Notes: a model not told the origin generated them from the letters alone. DNA of 64,000 bases from Flavobacteriaceae bacterium PS02334 (GCA_029959295.1 JASCOH010000003.1:434001-498000); one strand, 5' to 3'; counted from the first letter of the stretch, positions 9,562 through 18,996 are shown. A program made the numbers and translations.

Positions 9562-10434
9562 TTACGGATTGCTACCATTTTGATATTCGTTTAAAAAATC
9601 AGTTGTCGTGATTCCGGTCTGGTTCTTAAAAAAGCGCATCAAATGGTTGGGCTCTGAAAAGTTGAGCTGGAAAGCAATTTCACCTACAGTAAGTTTCGAG
9701 TGAATCAAGTAATCCTTGATTTCCACCAATAAACGCTGTTTGAGCAGGTGCGAAGCCGTAACATTGAACTGCTCTTTTACCGCCTTATTCAGTGCAATAC
9801 GGTTGACTTTCAATAGTTCGGTATAATCGTTGATGCGCTGTTTTTGCCTGATATGGATTTCAATCAATTTCTTGAACTGAAAAGCCTCATTGTTTTGATT
9901 TTTCTCAAGTGCCAGATGGTGTCTTTCTGTATATTCCCTGTTCAATTTCTGAAGCAGGTAATAGATTAAAGAGCGGATGATGTGCACGCTGTCAAATCTT
10001 GTCCTTACCAATTCTGATTTTATCTCGGCAAGAAGCGCATAGTACCTCTCAATGAGTTCGGCATCAATCTGCATGCTGAGCGGGTATTCCAATTGATAGA
10101 AGTACAACAAGCGGTATGCAAATAATTTATCGGAAAAGAAGTCATTCAAGAAGTCCTCCTGAAAAACCAAAACGGTAAAATCCAAACCCTCTGGATCCAG
10201 ATTCCATTCCCGTTTTTGAAAAGGTGAAATAAAGACAATGCTATTGTCGCTGATGGCAATTTTATCGTGATTTAAAATAAGTTGCCCACTGCCCTTCCTG
10301 AAAAAAGCAATCTCGAGATAATCGGTATTGTAGGTTTCCTTTTTAAGGTAGCCTTCTTTTACCTCATCAGACGGCAAAACATTTATCAGGAAATCGACCC
10401 CGCATTCTGTCTTATGAAACTTCTGGGTTCTCAT
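9562..10434 (-). CDS. AraC family transcriptional regulator
   Basis: A 290-residue regulator: N-terminal cupin-like sensor and a C-terminal double helix-turn-helix with LTVGEIAFQLNFSEPNHLMRFFKNQTG. I placed the start at the ATG at 10434 (MRTQKFHK), not at the earlier in-frame ATG at 10488, because a perfect TAnnTTTG promoter element (10450-10457) lies inside the longer version. It probably controls the following isochorismatase gene. Confidence 0.9.
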   Translation of the reverse strand: MRTQKFHKTECGVDFLINVLPSDEVKEGYLKKETYNTDYLEIAFFRKGSGQLILNHDKIAISDNSIVFISPFQKREWNLDPEGLDFTVLVFQEDFLNDFFSDKLFAYRLLYFYQLEYPLSMQIDAELIERYYALLAEIKSELVRTRFDSVHIIRSLIYYLLQKLNREYTERHHLALEKNQNNEAFQFKKLIEIHIRQKQRINDYTELLKVNRIALNKAVKEQFNVTASHLLKQRLLVEIKDYLIHSKLTVGEIAFQLNFSEPNHLMRFFKNQTGITTTDFLNEYQNGSNP

Positions 10435-10449
10435 TTTTTTTCTTTTATA

Positions 10450-10457
10450 CAAATGTA
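10450..10457 (-). promoter_or_regulatory. Bacteroidota -7 element TACATTTG
   Basis: Read on the minus strand the octamer is TACATTTG, a perfect TAnnTTTG match, 15 bases before the chosen AraC start. It decides between the two possible start codons. Confidence 0.6.
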
Positions 10458-10488
10458 CTAAAAGTTGGTCGGTGTTTTTAAAATACAT

Positions 10489-10800
10489 TTGAAAACAGAA
10501 CCTACTAATACAGCGGGTTTGTGGTTAAATTAATTCTAGAAAATCATCTCTTTTTATTGAATTATTTAAATATGTATTTAAAATATATATTCGAAAACTA
10601 ATTTTCAAATAGATTAACATTTCGGCCAAGTAAGAGTAATGGATCTCCTATTCATTCATATAAACATTTTAAATTTTATTTAATTTTCGCTCCTTTATTC
10701 TGTTCCATATGCGAGACAGATACTCAATATTCTAATTAATTCGCAGATGCCGCAAATCCGAGACTGAAATATATTTTTAGAATTGTGTTATAAATTTTAA
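10489..10800. other. AT-rich intergenic region
   Basis: No gene seen. It holds the upstream region of the minus-strand AraC gene and, at its right edge, the promoter of the small secreted protein at 10814. An imperfect inverted repeat ATTCGAAAAC / ATTTTCAAAT lies near 10589-10610. Confidence 0.5.
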
Positions 10801-10813
10801 TACTTTTACAGCA

Positions 10814-11146
10814 ATGAAATTCTTAAACTACATATTATCGATCTATTTGGTGGCGCTATCGTGCCTGCCTTGTGCCGATATTGAAACGCGTAGTGCAGAC
10901 AATATGCCTGCCGGGATTTCATACAGTCACGAGAAAGAATCCCATAGCCACGATAAAGAATCCGACATGTGTTCGCCTTTTTGCACTTGCAGCTGTTGTG
11001 GATCCTTGATAGTGGGCTATCTTAAGATCGCCGATTTTAATTTCGAGGTAGCTTCCAAAAGCATCAGGACCAAATTGACCTCCTACACCTCTAAGTTTAC
11101 TTCCAGCTTCTTCGGAAGCATATGGCAGCCGCCACAGTTGGTATAA
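10814..11146 (+). CDS. Small secreted Cys/His-rich protein, DUF6660-like (copy 1)
   Basis: A 110-residue protein with an N-terminal signal-like helix (MKFLNYILSIYLVALSCLPC), a His-rich stretch (SHEKESHSHDKE), a cysteine motif MCSPFCTCSCCG and the C-terminal tail IWQPPQLV. The same architecture recurs at 12898 and, divergently, at 28676. The Cys/His content and the metal-efflux neighbours suggest periplasmic metal binding, but this is inference. The start codon lies only five bases after a TACTTTTA -7 element, so the mRNA may be leaderless. This copy heads a decayed duplicate of the operon at 12898. Confidence 0.75.
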   Translation: MKFLNYILSIYLVALSCLPCADIETRSADNMPAGISYSHEKESHSHDKESDMCSPFCTCSCCGSLIVGYLKIADFNFEVASKSIRTKLTSYTSKFTSSFFGSIWQPPQLV

Positions 11147-11152
11147 TGAACT

Positions 11153-11167
11153 CCCGGTAATTTCGGG
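11153..11167 (+). repeat. Small hairpin after copy 1
   Basis: CCCGGTAATTTCGGG, a 4-bp stem with a 7-base loop seven bases after the stop. A longer version is at the same place after copy 2 (13233-13248). Its conservation between the two operon copies suggests a processing or attenuation role, or simply shared ancestry. Confidence 0.45.
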
Positions 11168-11240
11168 CTGATAAGTTGCATCTTTTAAGCAACTTAAAAA
11201 GACAGCTGCCAGCTGTTTGCTAATTCATTATACAATAAAA

Positions 11241-11276
11241 ATGTTACTTAGAATCATTCATTTTAGTATCCACTGA
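11241..11276 (+). pseudogene. Eleven-codon remnant of a czcA start
   Basis: ATG TTA CTT AGA then codes IIHFSIH before a TGA. The intact czcA at 13308 begins MLDKIIHFSINN. The two also share the base run ATCATTCATTTTAGTATC. The rest of the pump gene is missing here. This shows that copy 1 of the metal operon once had a czcA gene that was deleted. Confidence 0.7.
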
Positions 11277-11524
11277 CACAAGGAAAGACATTCCATTGCA
11301 AAGAACTGAACTAAAATCAAGGAACTGCCCAACTACAATACACACACCAAAAAATCAACTCAAGCTCAAAGATCGTGCTTAAACGTGCCTATTATAAAAA
11401 GTCATTTACTAAAAAGTGAAGGCCTTGTAGGTCATTCACATTAATATTTCAACCTAAACAATAATTCAAATTCAATCCACAGACGAAATCAGAGATCCAC
11501 AAGAATTTAAGAAAAATAAAAACT

Positions 11525-11830
11525 ATGAGCAAAAAAACAATTCTGCTTCTGGCTTTTGCCGCAACCGCACTTGGCGCCTCTTCTTGTAATAAGAAGGAGC
11601 AAACGGAAATAACGACGGGACAGGAAAAGCATGATCCCAAAAATGGAAAGGCTGACAATTTAGCCTATGAATGCCCAATGGATTGTGAAGAAGGCAAAAC
11701 TTATGAAATGCAGGGAACATGCCCTGTCTGTAAAATGGTATTGATAGAGGTCAAAGCAGAGAGCCACCAAGGCTACGATCATTCAGAGGAGGAAAATGAC
11801 AAAGTAAATCATGAAGCGCACAGCCATTGA
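11525..11830 (+). CDS. Heavy-metal-binding lipoprotein (copy 1)
   Basis: A 101-residue protein with a signal and a lipobox-like end GASSC, then the metal-binding core YECPMDCEEGKTY and GTCPVCKMVL (the heavy-metal-binding domain of CusB-type proteins) and a His-rich tail. It is a paralogue of the protein at 18997. It probably sits in the periplasm on a lipid anchor and passes metal to the efflux pump; this is inferred. It is left over from the decayed operon copy that lost its pump. Confidence 0.8.
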   Translation: MSKKTILLLAFAATALGASSCNKKEQTEITTGQEKHDPKNGKADNLAYECPMDCEEGKTYEMQGTCPVCKMVLIEVKAESHQGYDHSEEENDKVNHEAHSH

Positions 11831-12019
11831 TCTTAAAAATCAGTTTAAAATCTGGTCCAGTACTGGATTTGGATTAAATTTTAATAATAATTTAAAATAG
11901 ATACATGCAAGCATATAGATGCCTACGGTCAATAATATCTCCCTTAAGGGAAGATTTTCGTTTTTATACTGTCTGGATAATTCCCGGCAGGTTATCATTC
12001 ATCCTAATTCAATAAATCT

Positions 12020-12772
12020 ATGGCAATACGGGATGATCTTGAAAAACAGGGCAAATGGCTTTTAAAATACGGAAATGTCGCCCTACTGTTTATTTTATTG
12101 GTGCTTTTGATTATTTTGGTTGGATTATATGAAACTGCTCCCGACAGATTCTACTTGTGGCAGTCCGGAAGCAAAAACCTGTACCAGTATCTATGCATAC
12201 TGTGCAGCCTATTCGGATTGGCCATTAGAGTTGCAGCAGTAGGACATACTCCGATCAAGCCGCACAGTCCAGGAGTAAAAAGCCTGGCAATGGAGAAGCA
12301 CTTCACCACAGGGCTTTATTCCATAATGAGGCACCCAAAGCTTGTCGCACATTTTTTTATATTTCTTGGTCCTGTTCTAGTAAGCGGCAAGGTGTGGCAT
12401 ATCTTTTTTTATATTCTTGTTTTTTACCTTTACAATGAACGTATTATGTTTGCCAGGGAAAGTATCCTGATAAACAAATTTGGATTCAGGTACAGCAGGT
12501 GGGCAGAAAAAGTTCCGGCAATCATTCCAAATATTTATCTATACAGAAAGCCAGAGCTCTCGTTTAATCTAAAAAAAGTAGTACTCCAGGAAACCGGGCA
12601 CCTTGCCGCCATTTTCATTATCTTTTCAGCGCTAGATATCCTTATTGAGCTCTTTAACGAGAAAAAAATAGGGCATAACTGCCCCCTAATGCTCATCAGC
12701 TGCATTATGGCAGTGCTATATCTTATTCTAAAAGTTCCAGCTGTCGTAAAGCGGATGGGTTGGAAAATCTAA
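12020..12772 (+). CDS. ICMT/NnrU-like membrane protein (putative methyltransferase)
   Basis: A 250-residue integral membrane protein with about six helices. It has the motif TGLYSIMRHPKLVA, typical of the isoprenylcysteine carboxyl methyltransferase-like group, and downstream ESILINKFGFRYSRWAEKVP, which matches the second conserved part. These enzymes or enzyme-like proteins bind S-adenosylmethionine at the membrane. The target is unknown. It lies between the decayed and intact metal operons with its own upstream gap of about 190 bases. Confidence 0.65.
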   Translation: MAIRDDLEKQGKWLLKYGNVALLFILLVLLIILVGLYETAPDRFYLWQSGSKNLYQYLCILCSLFGLAIRVAAVGHTPIKPHSPGVKSLAMEKHFTTGLYSIMRHPKLVAHFFIFLGPVLVSGKVWHIFFYILVFYLYNERIMFARESILINKFGFRYSRWAEKVPAIIPNIYLYRKPELSFNLKKVVLQETGHLAAIFIIFSALDILIELFNEKKIGHNCPLMLISCIMAVLYLILKVPAVVKRMGWKI

Positions 12773-12860
12773 TCAGCTTGTCTGCTGTATGCCTGGCAAT
12801 AAAAAATTATAAGGCATTATAACAATTTTAAAATAAAGATGTTATTATTTATCCAAATAT

Positions 12861-12892
12861 TTTGTAAAGTATTTATTTTTTTTTTAATTTTA
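12861..12892 (+). promoter_or_regulatory. Promoter of the metal-resistance operon
   Basis: TTTG at 12861-12864, a 20-base spacer and TAATTTTA at 12885-12892 fit the Bacteroidota -33/-7 pattern with one mismatch in -7. The GTG start of the next gene is only five bases downstream, which predicts a leaderless transcript. Confidence 0.55.
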
Positions 12893-12897
12893 CACTC

Positions 12898-13227
12898 GTG
12901 AAATTTTACGCAGCCATATTATCGTTACTTCTTCTGGTATTGTCCGGTCTGCCTTGTGCGGATATGGGCGATAATAATGGTGCTCAGGAAATTTCCTCCT
13001 CTATTTCAGAAAATCATACCCATGGTCCCAAAGAGAAGCACGTTGATATGTGCTCGCCTTTTTGCAGCTGTAACTGTTGCGGCCTCCAGATTTTAGACCT
13101 GGCGCCCAGTACTTATTTCGATGTTGTCGCAGTGAGGGTTATTATCTCTACACCTGAAACCAAATACAAATCTAATCTAGCTTCTGTTTTCTCCGGAAGT
13201 ATTTGGCAACCGCCTCAAATAGTATAA
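12898..13227 (+). CDS. Small secreted Cys/His-rich protein, DUF6660-like (copy 2)
   Basis: A 109-residue paralogue of the protein at 10814: signal-like start MKFYAAILSLLLLVLSGLPC, His-containing linker, MCSPFCSCNCCG motif and IWQPPQIV end. The start is a GTG; no in-frame ATG fits. It is the first gene of the intact operon, before czcA. A periplasmic metal-sequestering or metal-sensing role is plausible but unproven. Confidence 0.78.
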   Translation: MKFYAAILSLLLLVLSGLPCADMGDNNGAQEISSSISENHTHGPKEKHVDMCSPFCSCNCCGLQILDLAPSTYFDVVAVRVIISTPETKYKSNLASVFSGSIWQPPQIV

Positions 13228-13232
13228 TGTTG

Positions 13233-13248
13233 CCCGGGTAATTCCGGG
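13233..13248 (+). repeat. Small hairpin after copy 2
   Basis: CCCGGGTAATTCCGGG, a 5-bp stem closed on a 6-base loop, six bases after the stop and 60 bases before czcA. It is the counterpart of 11153-11167. There is no T run, so it is not a standard terminator. Confidence 0.45.
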
Positions 13249-13307
13249 TTAAAGAGCTATGCATAACTGCCATAGTGGCCTTTTTTATTCATTCATATTA
13301 TTTTAAA

Positions 13308-16300
13308 ATGCTAGATAAAATCATTCATTTTAGTATCAATAATAAATTTATTATTGGTCTTTTTACAGTATTGTTGATTGCTGTTGGCAGCTACTCACTT
13401 TACACCCTACCTATTGACGCACTGCCGGATATCACAAATAATCAAGTGCAGATCATTACCAGTTCTCCAACATTGGCTACCCAGGAGGTTGAACAATTCA
13501 TCACCTACCCTATTGAACAATCGGTAAAACCAATTCCCGATGTAGTAGAGCTCCGCTCAATAAGCCGCTTCGGATTAAGTGTCGTAACTGTAGTCTTTGA
13601 AGAGAATGTAGACATTTATTGGGCCCGTGCCCAAATATCTGAGCGCCTCAAGGCCGCTGAGGAATTAATACCCGACGGTGTGGGCTCACCTGAAATGGCT
13701 CCGGTCAGCACCGGTCTCGGAGAGATTTATCAATATGTGGTATTTCCCAAAAAAGGATATGAGGAAAAATATGATGCTACAGAACTCAGAACAATCCAAG
13801 ATTGGATCATCAAGCCCCAGCTCATAGGAACCAAGGGAGTAGCCGAGGTCAATACCCTTGGGGGAAGCCTGAAGCAGTATGAAATTGCAGTAGAGCCAGA
13901 CAAGCTTAAAAGCATGAATACGACCATTACCGAAATATTCAGTGCACTCGAAAACAATAATGAAAATACCGGCGGTGCCTACATTGATAAAAAACCTTAC
14001 GCCTATTTTATCCGTGGGATCGGAATGGTGAATGGAATTGACGACATAAATAAAATTGTTGTTAAGACCGAGAACAATATCCCGATCCTGATACGTGACG
14101 TCGCAACGGTTCAAATCGGAAGCAGCATCAGGTATGGGGCGGTAACCAAAGATGGAAAGGGAGAAGAGGTATCAGGCATGGTGATGATGCTCAAAGGCGA
14201 AAATAGCGGCGAAGTTGTAAAACTCGTTAAGGAGAAGATGGAGCAGATCAAGAAATCGCTTCCCGAGGGTGTCTCAATCGAGCCGTTTATGGACCGGACA
14301 AAATTAGTAGACAAGGCAATCAGCACTGTTCAGACAAATCTTATCGAAGGGGCACTTATCGTAATCTTTATCCTGGTACTGCTGCTTGGCAACTGGCGTG
14401 CGGGCCTGGTTGTGGCTTCCGTAATTCCTCTGGCCCTGCTCTTTGCCATCACCATGATGAAGCTTTTTGGGGTAAGCGGGAACTTGATGAGCCTAGGGGC
14501 AATTGATTTCGGCCTGATTGTCGATGGGGCGGTCATCATTGTGGAAGCCATCATACATCGATTGCAGGTCAGCAAAAAAGGCAAGCTCAGCGTGCAGGAG
14601 ATGAATGATGAAGTCTTTGAAGCCTCGTCCAAAATCCGTAGCAGTGCCGCATTTGGCGAGATAATCATCCTTATCGTGTACCTTCCAATCTTGGCACTGG
14701 TTGGCATCGAAGGAAAAATGTTCGGCCCTATGGCGCAAACTGTATCATTCGCAATTTTGGGCGCATTCATATTATCGCTGACCTATGTGCCGATGATGTC
14801 AGCACTTGCATTAAAAAAAGAAACCGGGCACAAAAAGAACATCAGTGACAGGATCATAAACAGTATTTACAATTTCTATTCTCCACTGTTGGAAAGAGCG
14901 CTGCGGGTCAAAGGCTTGATAGTAGGTGTCGCCTTTGCATTATTTGCCGCCTCCCTACTTTTATTCAATACGCTTGGCGGTGAATTTATACCCACACTGG
15001 ATGAGGGTGATATCGCCACCCACCTGATCATTGCCTCCGGCAGCTCCTTATCCCAGGAAATTGAGTCTACTACAAAGGCAGAACAGATCTTAAAATCGAA
15101 ATTTCCTGAAATCAAGATGATTGTCACAAAAATTGGTTCGGCAGAAATTCCTACGGATCCAATGCCCGTTGAGGCAGGTGACATGATCATCCTCCTAAAA
15201 GACAAAAGCGAATGGACCTCCGCCGATACCAAAGAAGAACTTATGGAAAAGATGGAAGAGGCACTTGAGGAAATCCCGGGAGCATCTACAGAATTTTCGC
15301 AACCCATCCAAATGCGTTTCAACGAGCTGATGACAGGAGTCAGAAGTGATGTTGCGATCAAGATTTTTGGAGACGATATCGAGGTCTTGGTCAGCAAGGG
15401 TGATGAAGTTATGCAGCTAATTAAAGGCATTCCTGGCATCCAGGATGCCAAGGCAGAACGCGTTGCCGGCTTGCCACAGATTACAATTCGTTACAATAAA
15501 GATAAATTGGCCCTCTATGGCTTGAAGATCGGTGACCTGAATAGGGTTGTCCGAATGGGCTTTGCTGGAGAAGCGGCAGGTGTGGTATACGAAGGGGAAA
15601 AAAGATTTGAAATTGTGGTCAGGCTGCAAAATGAAAACCGCAGGGACATCGCCAACCTGAAATCCCTGTTTGTCACGCTTCCATCAGGCAGCCAGATTCC
15701 ATTGGAGCAGATTGCCGATATCAACTATGAAGACGGACCCATGCAGATTTCGCGTGAAAATGGCAAACGCAGGATCGTAGTGGGATTTAATGTCAGAGGC
15801 GCAGACGTTCAGTCGGTTGTTGAGAATATCCAGGAAAAATTGGATGCAAAACTAAAATTGCCTGATGGGTACTATACGACCTACGGCGGCCAATTTGAAA
15901 ATCTGATCGATGCCAATAAAAGGCTTTCCGTTGCCGTACCTGTTGCATTGGGCTTGATATTGGTGCTGCTTTACTTTACGTTTAAATCCATGAAACAATC
16001 CCTGCTGATCTTTACGGCCATTCCGCTGTCTGCAATTGGAGGCATCTTTGCATTATGGCTCAGGGGGATGCCGTTCAGTATTTCCGCGGGTGTAGGTTTC
16101 ATAGCACTTTTCGGTGTTGCCGTCCTCAATGGAATTGTACTCATAGGATATTTCAATCAATTAAAAGCAGAAGGTATGAACGATGTTTATGAAAGGATCA
16201 AAGAAGGAACCAAGGTAAGGCTGCGCCCTGTCATACTGACTGCGGCGGTCGCGTCGCTGGGATTTTTACCAATGGCAATCAGCAGCAGTGCCGGAGCAGA

Positions 16301-17663
16301 GGTTCAGAAGCCATTGGCCACGGTTGTAATTGGCGGATTGATAACCGCAACATTACTGACCCTGATTGTGCTGCCAATCCTTTATTTTTATTCTGAAAAG
16401 ATCATCAAGGTCAAGCGAAACACCAAACTTAATGCCACGGCGATCGTATTGCTTTGCATGTCCTTGTTTCCACTCGGGGCCAACGCCCAGACACACCAGA
16501 ATATTGATTTGAATGAGGCACTTTCAATGGGCATCAAGAACAATTTGAATGTGCAGGCATCCGAATTGGATGTCCGCATGCAGTCACAGTTGAAAAAATC
16601 TGCATTTGATATTCCGAAAATGGAATTTTCCGGAACTTTCGGTCAAATAAATTCAAATGCCCAGGATAAAAACCTTGCGGTTTCACAAAGCTTTAATCCT
16701 TTCCAATTCGGAGCCCGCCGAAGATTGCTGCGGGAAAACAGCAATGCCAGCCGGATAAGACTTGGAGTCACCAAGCAGGAAATTGCTTATAGCATCCGGC
16801 AGTCCTGGAACATCATCCTGTTCTATGAAAAGCAAAATAGGCTGCTGGAGCAGCACAACGTGATTTTGCAAAAATTTGTTAAGGCCGCTGAACTGAAATT
16901 GCAGACAGGTGAATCAAATTCACTTGAAAAGAATATCGCAAATGCGAAACAGCAGGAGCTGGTGCAGCGCATCAAACAGAACAAGACCGAAATCCGTGTT
17001 GAGAAAACCAGGCTCAACAGCCTGCTTAATTTGGAGGGCAATTTTACCATTAAAGATACTGCCTTTGTCCAGGTCCCTTTTGTTGTGGCCGACACGGCTA
17101 TGGTAAAGCAGAATCCTTCCGTACAGCTTGCACAGGCACAGGTTGCGATTGCAAAAGCCAATCGCAGTTTGGAACGGTCCGCCATACTTCCGGATTTCTC
17201 CGCGGGTTACTTCATGCAATCCCTGACGGGTAATCAGGATGTCAGCGGACAGACGGTCTACTATGATAATTCCCCTAGATTTAATGGCTTTTCTGTAGGA
17301 GTCTCAATACCGGTGTTCGGTCTCGGCAGTTCCCTGTCCAAGTCCAGGGCCGCCGCAATCAATATAGAGCGGGAGCAGAAATCAGCAGACTATCTCAAGG
17401 AGCAGGTTAAAAACCAGTTTACACAGTTGGGCGAACAACTCAATACTTTTCAGGAACTGATCAATTATTATCAAAATACTGCCGAGCCAAATGCGAAGAA
17501 AATTGTACAGAATGCCACCATCTCCTACCAAAACGGCGATATATCCTATGTGGAATATGTACAGGGGATCGAAACAGCACTGGACATCAGACTGAATTAT
17601 AGTAAAGCCGTCAACAACTACAACCAGGCCGTAATTAACATACAATATTTACTAAATCAATAA
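13308..17663 (+). CDS. czcA: CzcA-type heavy-metal RND pump fused to a TolC-like outer-membrane domain
   Basis: A 1451-residue protein starting MLDKIIHFSI (ATG at 13308; an in-frame GTG at 13275 gives an unlikely extension). Residues 1 to about 1035 are an HME-type RND transporter. Helix 4 carries D400, D406 and E413 in the DFGxxxDGA pattern, which marks the divalent-cation (Zn/Co/Cd) branch rather than CusA. A second hydrophobic segment at about 1040-1060 looks like a signal peptide ending GANAQ. Residues about 1061-1451 form a TolC-like outer-membrane factor with NEALSMGIKNNLNVQ. The family links proton influx to metal export. Such fusions are known in Bacteroidota. Confidence 0.92.
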   Translation: MLDKIIHFSINNKFIIGLFTVLLIAVGSYSLYTLPIDALPDITNNQVQIITSSPTLATQEVEQFITYPIEQSVKPIPDVVELRSISRFGLSVVTVVFEENVDIYWARAQISERLKAAEELIPDGVGSPEMAPVSTGLGEIYQYVVFPKKGYEEKYDATELRTIQDWIIKPQLIGTKGVAEVNTLGGSLKQYEIAVEPDKLKSMNTTITEIFSALENNNENTGGAYIDKKPYAYFIRGIGMVNGIDDINKIVVKTENNIPILIRDVATVQIGSSIRYGAVTKDGKGEEVSGMVMMLKGENSGEVVKLVKEKMEQIKKSLPEGVSIEPFMDRTKLVDKAISTVQTNLIEGALIVIFILVLLLGNWRAGLVVASVIPLALLFAITMMKLFGVSGNLMSLGAIDFGLIVDGAVIIVEAIIHRLQVSKKGKLSVQEMNDEVFEASSKIRSSAAFGEIIILIVYLPILALVGIEGKMFGPMAQTVSFAILGAFILSLTYVPMMSALALKKETGHKKNISDRIINSIYNFYSPLLERALRVKGLIVGVAFALFAASLLLFNTLGGEFIPTLDEGDIATHLIIASGSSLSQEIESTTKAEQILKSKFPEIKMIVTKIGSAEIPTDPMPVEAGDMIILLKDKSEWTSADTKEELMEKMEEALEEIPGASTEFSQPIQMRFNELMTGVRSDVAIKIFGDDIEVLVSKGDEVMQLIKGIPGIQDAKAERVAGLPQITIRYNKDKLALYGLKIGDLNRVVRMGFAGEAAGVVYEGEKRFEIVVRLQNENRRDIANLKSLFVTLPSGSQIPLEQIADINYEDGPMQISRENGKRRIVVGFNVRGADVQSVVENIQEKLDAKLKLPDGYYTTYGGQFENLIDANKRLSVAVPVALGLILVLLYFTFKSMKQSLLIFTAIPLSAIGGIFALWLRGMPFSISAGVGFIALFGVAVLNGIVLIGYFNQLKAEGMNDVYERIKEGTKVRLRPVILTAAVASLGFLPMAISSSAGAEVQKPLATVVIGGLITATLLTLIVLPILYFYSEKIIKVKRNTKLNATAIVLLCMSLFPLGANAQTHQNIDLNEALSMGIKNNLNVQASELDVRMQSQLKKSAFDIPKMEFSGTFGQINSNAQDKNLAVSQSFNPFQFGARRRLLRENSNASRIRLGVTKQEIAYSIRQSWNIILFYEKQNRLLEQHNVILQKFVKAAELKLQTGESNSLEKNIANAKQQELVQRIKQNKTEIRVEKTRLNSLLNLEGNFTIKDTAFVQVPFVVADTAMVKQNPSVQLAQAQVAIAKANRSLERSAILPDFSAGYFMQSLTGNQDVSGQTVYYDNSPRFNGFSVGVSIPVFGLGSSLSKSRAAAINIEREQKSADYLKEQVKNQFTQLGEQLNTFQELINYYQNTAEPNAKKIVQNATISYQNGDISYVEYVQGIETALDIRLNYSKAVNNYNQAVINIQYLLNQ

Positions 17664-17672
17664 TATAGAATA

Positions 17673-18977
17673 ATGAAAAAATCAAATATCATATATGTCA
17701 CGATTGCAGTAGCGGCAATAGCTTTAATACTGTACTTCTCTTTACGCCATAGCGACACAGACGGCCATGACCATTCAGAAGGTGAAAAACCGAAAACAGA
17801 AGCGGCGCATGCTGAAGGGGAAGAAGCAAATGCGGGCAGCAAGGAGGTAGAATTGAACGAGGCACAGTTTAGATCATCTGCCATTGAGCTTGGAACATTT
17901 GTTCCGAAAAACCTTAGCGAGGTCATCAATGCCAACGGCTATACGAAATTACCTCCCCAAAACCAGGCAGATGTTTCGGTATTTACCGCTGGGATTGTAA
18001 AATCAATAGCCGTTGTCGAAGGGCAGCAGATCAGTAAGGGACAAGTGCTTGCTGTTATTGAAAGCCCCGAATTTGCGAAACTTCATGAAGAATATCAGAC
18101 CTCTAAAAGCAATCTTGAATTTTTAACACTGGAGTTTGAGCGCCAGAAAACATTAAGCGAGCAGGAAGTAAATTCCAAAAAGATCTTCCAGAAAACAAAA
18201 GCAGATTATCAGGTCGAAAAAGCAAGGTTTGCTTCCTTAAAGAGACAGCTTGCATTGCTGAACATAAATCCAAATGGGACACCCACTGCAAGTGTACCCG
18301 TACTGGCCCCGATTTCAGGTTCAATCACTGAAATCAATATAAAAATAGGAAGCAATGTGGAAGCTGGAAAACCACTGCTTGGCATCGTTGATAACTCAAA
18401 GCTGCACGTGGATCTCTTAGTATACGAAAAAGACCTGAACAAGGTCAAGGCCGGGCAGAATGTCCGTTTTGTACTGACAAATCAGGACAACTCTGAAATC
18501 ATGGGCAAAATTTTTAGTGTTGGGAAATCATTTGAAACAGAGACCAAGTCAGTAGCCGTCCATGCAACGATTACAAACGACAGGCAGAAATTGATTCCCG
18601 GGCAATATGTGAATGGATTGATCGATATCGGTGCCAATACTGTAAATGCGTTGCCGGTCGAGGCCATCGTCAAGGCTGAGGGACGGGAGTTTATTTTTAT
18701 CCTGGAGGAAGGCCATAATGAAGAGGCTTCAAAAGAAACAGCGCACGATGAAAAGGAAGGCCATGATCATGAAGACGGAGACAAGCATGCTGAACAGGAA
18801 GGCAAGACCTACCATTTTCAGCGAATAGAGGTCAAGACCGGTACAGTACAGCTGGGCTTCGTGCAGGTAAATCTGCTTCAGAAAATTGATGCCGATGCTA
18901 AAATTGTATTAAAAGGGGCCTACTACATACAAAGCCACCTGCTGAAAAGCGAAGGCGGCGGTGGCCATGAACATTAA
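17673..18977 (+). CDS. Periplasmic adaptor subunit of the RND metal pump
   Basis: A 434-residue membrane fusion protein: N-terminal membrane anchor, His-rich linker (HDHSEGEKPKTEAAHAEGEE), a lipoyl/barrel region with SIAVVEGQQISKGQVLAVIE, an alpha-hairpin, then PVLAPISGSITEINIKIGSNVEAG. A second His-rich insert (HDEKEGHDHEDGDKH) lies near residue 365 and the protein ends GGGHEH. It connects the pump to the outer-membrane part and may bind metal through the histidines. Starts nine bases after czcA. Confidence 0.92.
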   Translation: MKKSNIIYVTIAVAAIALILYFSLRHSDTDGHDHSEGEKPKTEAAHAEGEEANAGSKEVELNEAQFRSSAIELGTFVPKNLSEVINANGYTKLPPQNQADVSVFTAGIVKSIAVVEGQQISKGQVLAVIESPEFAKLHEEYQTSKSNLEFLTLEFERQKTLSEQEVNSKKIFQKTKADYQVEKARFASLKRQLALLNINPNGTPTASVPVLAPISGSITEINIKIGSNVEAGKPLLGIVDNSKLHVDLLVYEKDLNKVKAGQNVRFVLTNQDNSEIMGKIFSVGKSFETETKSVAVHATITNDRQKLIPGQYVNGLIDIGANTVNALPVEAIVKAEGREFIFILEEGHNEEASKETAHDEKEGHDHEDGDKHAEQEGKTYHFQRIEVKTGTVQLGFVQVNLLQKIDADAKIVLKGAYYIQSHLLKSEGGGGHEH

Positions 18978-18996
18978 CAGTTAAAAGTGTATACAG

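Noticed and set aside
13275-13307. Longer czcA start at a GTG
   Set aside because: The 11 extra residues are not in homologues and the ATG at 13308 matches the remnant at 11241.
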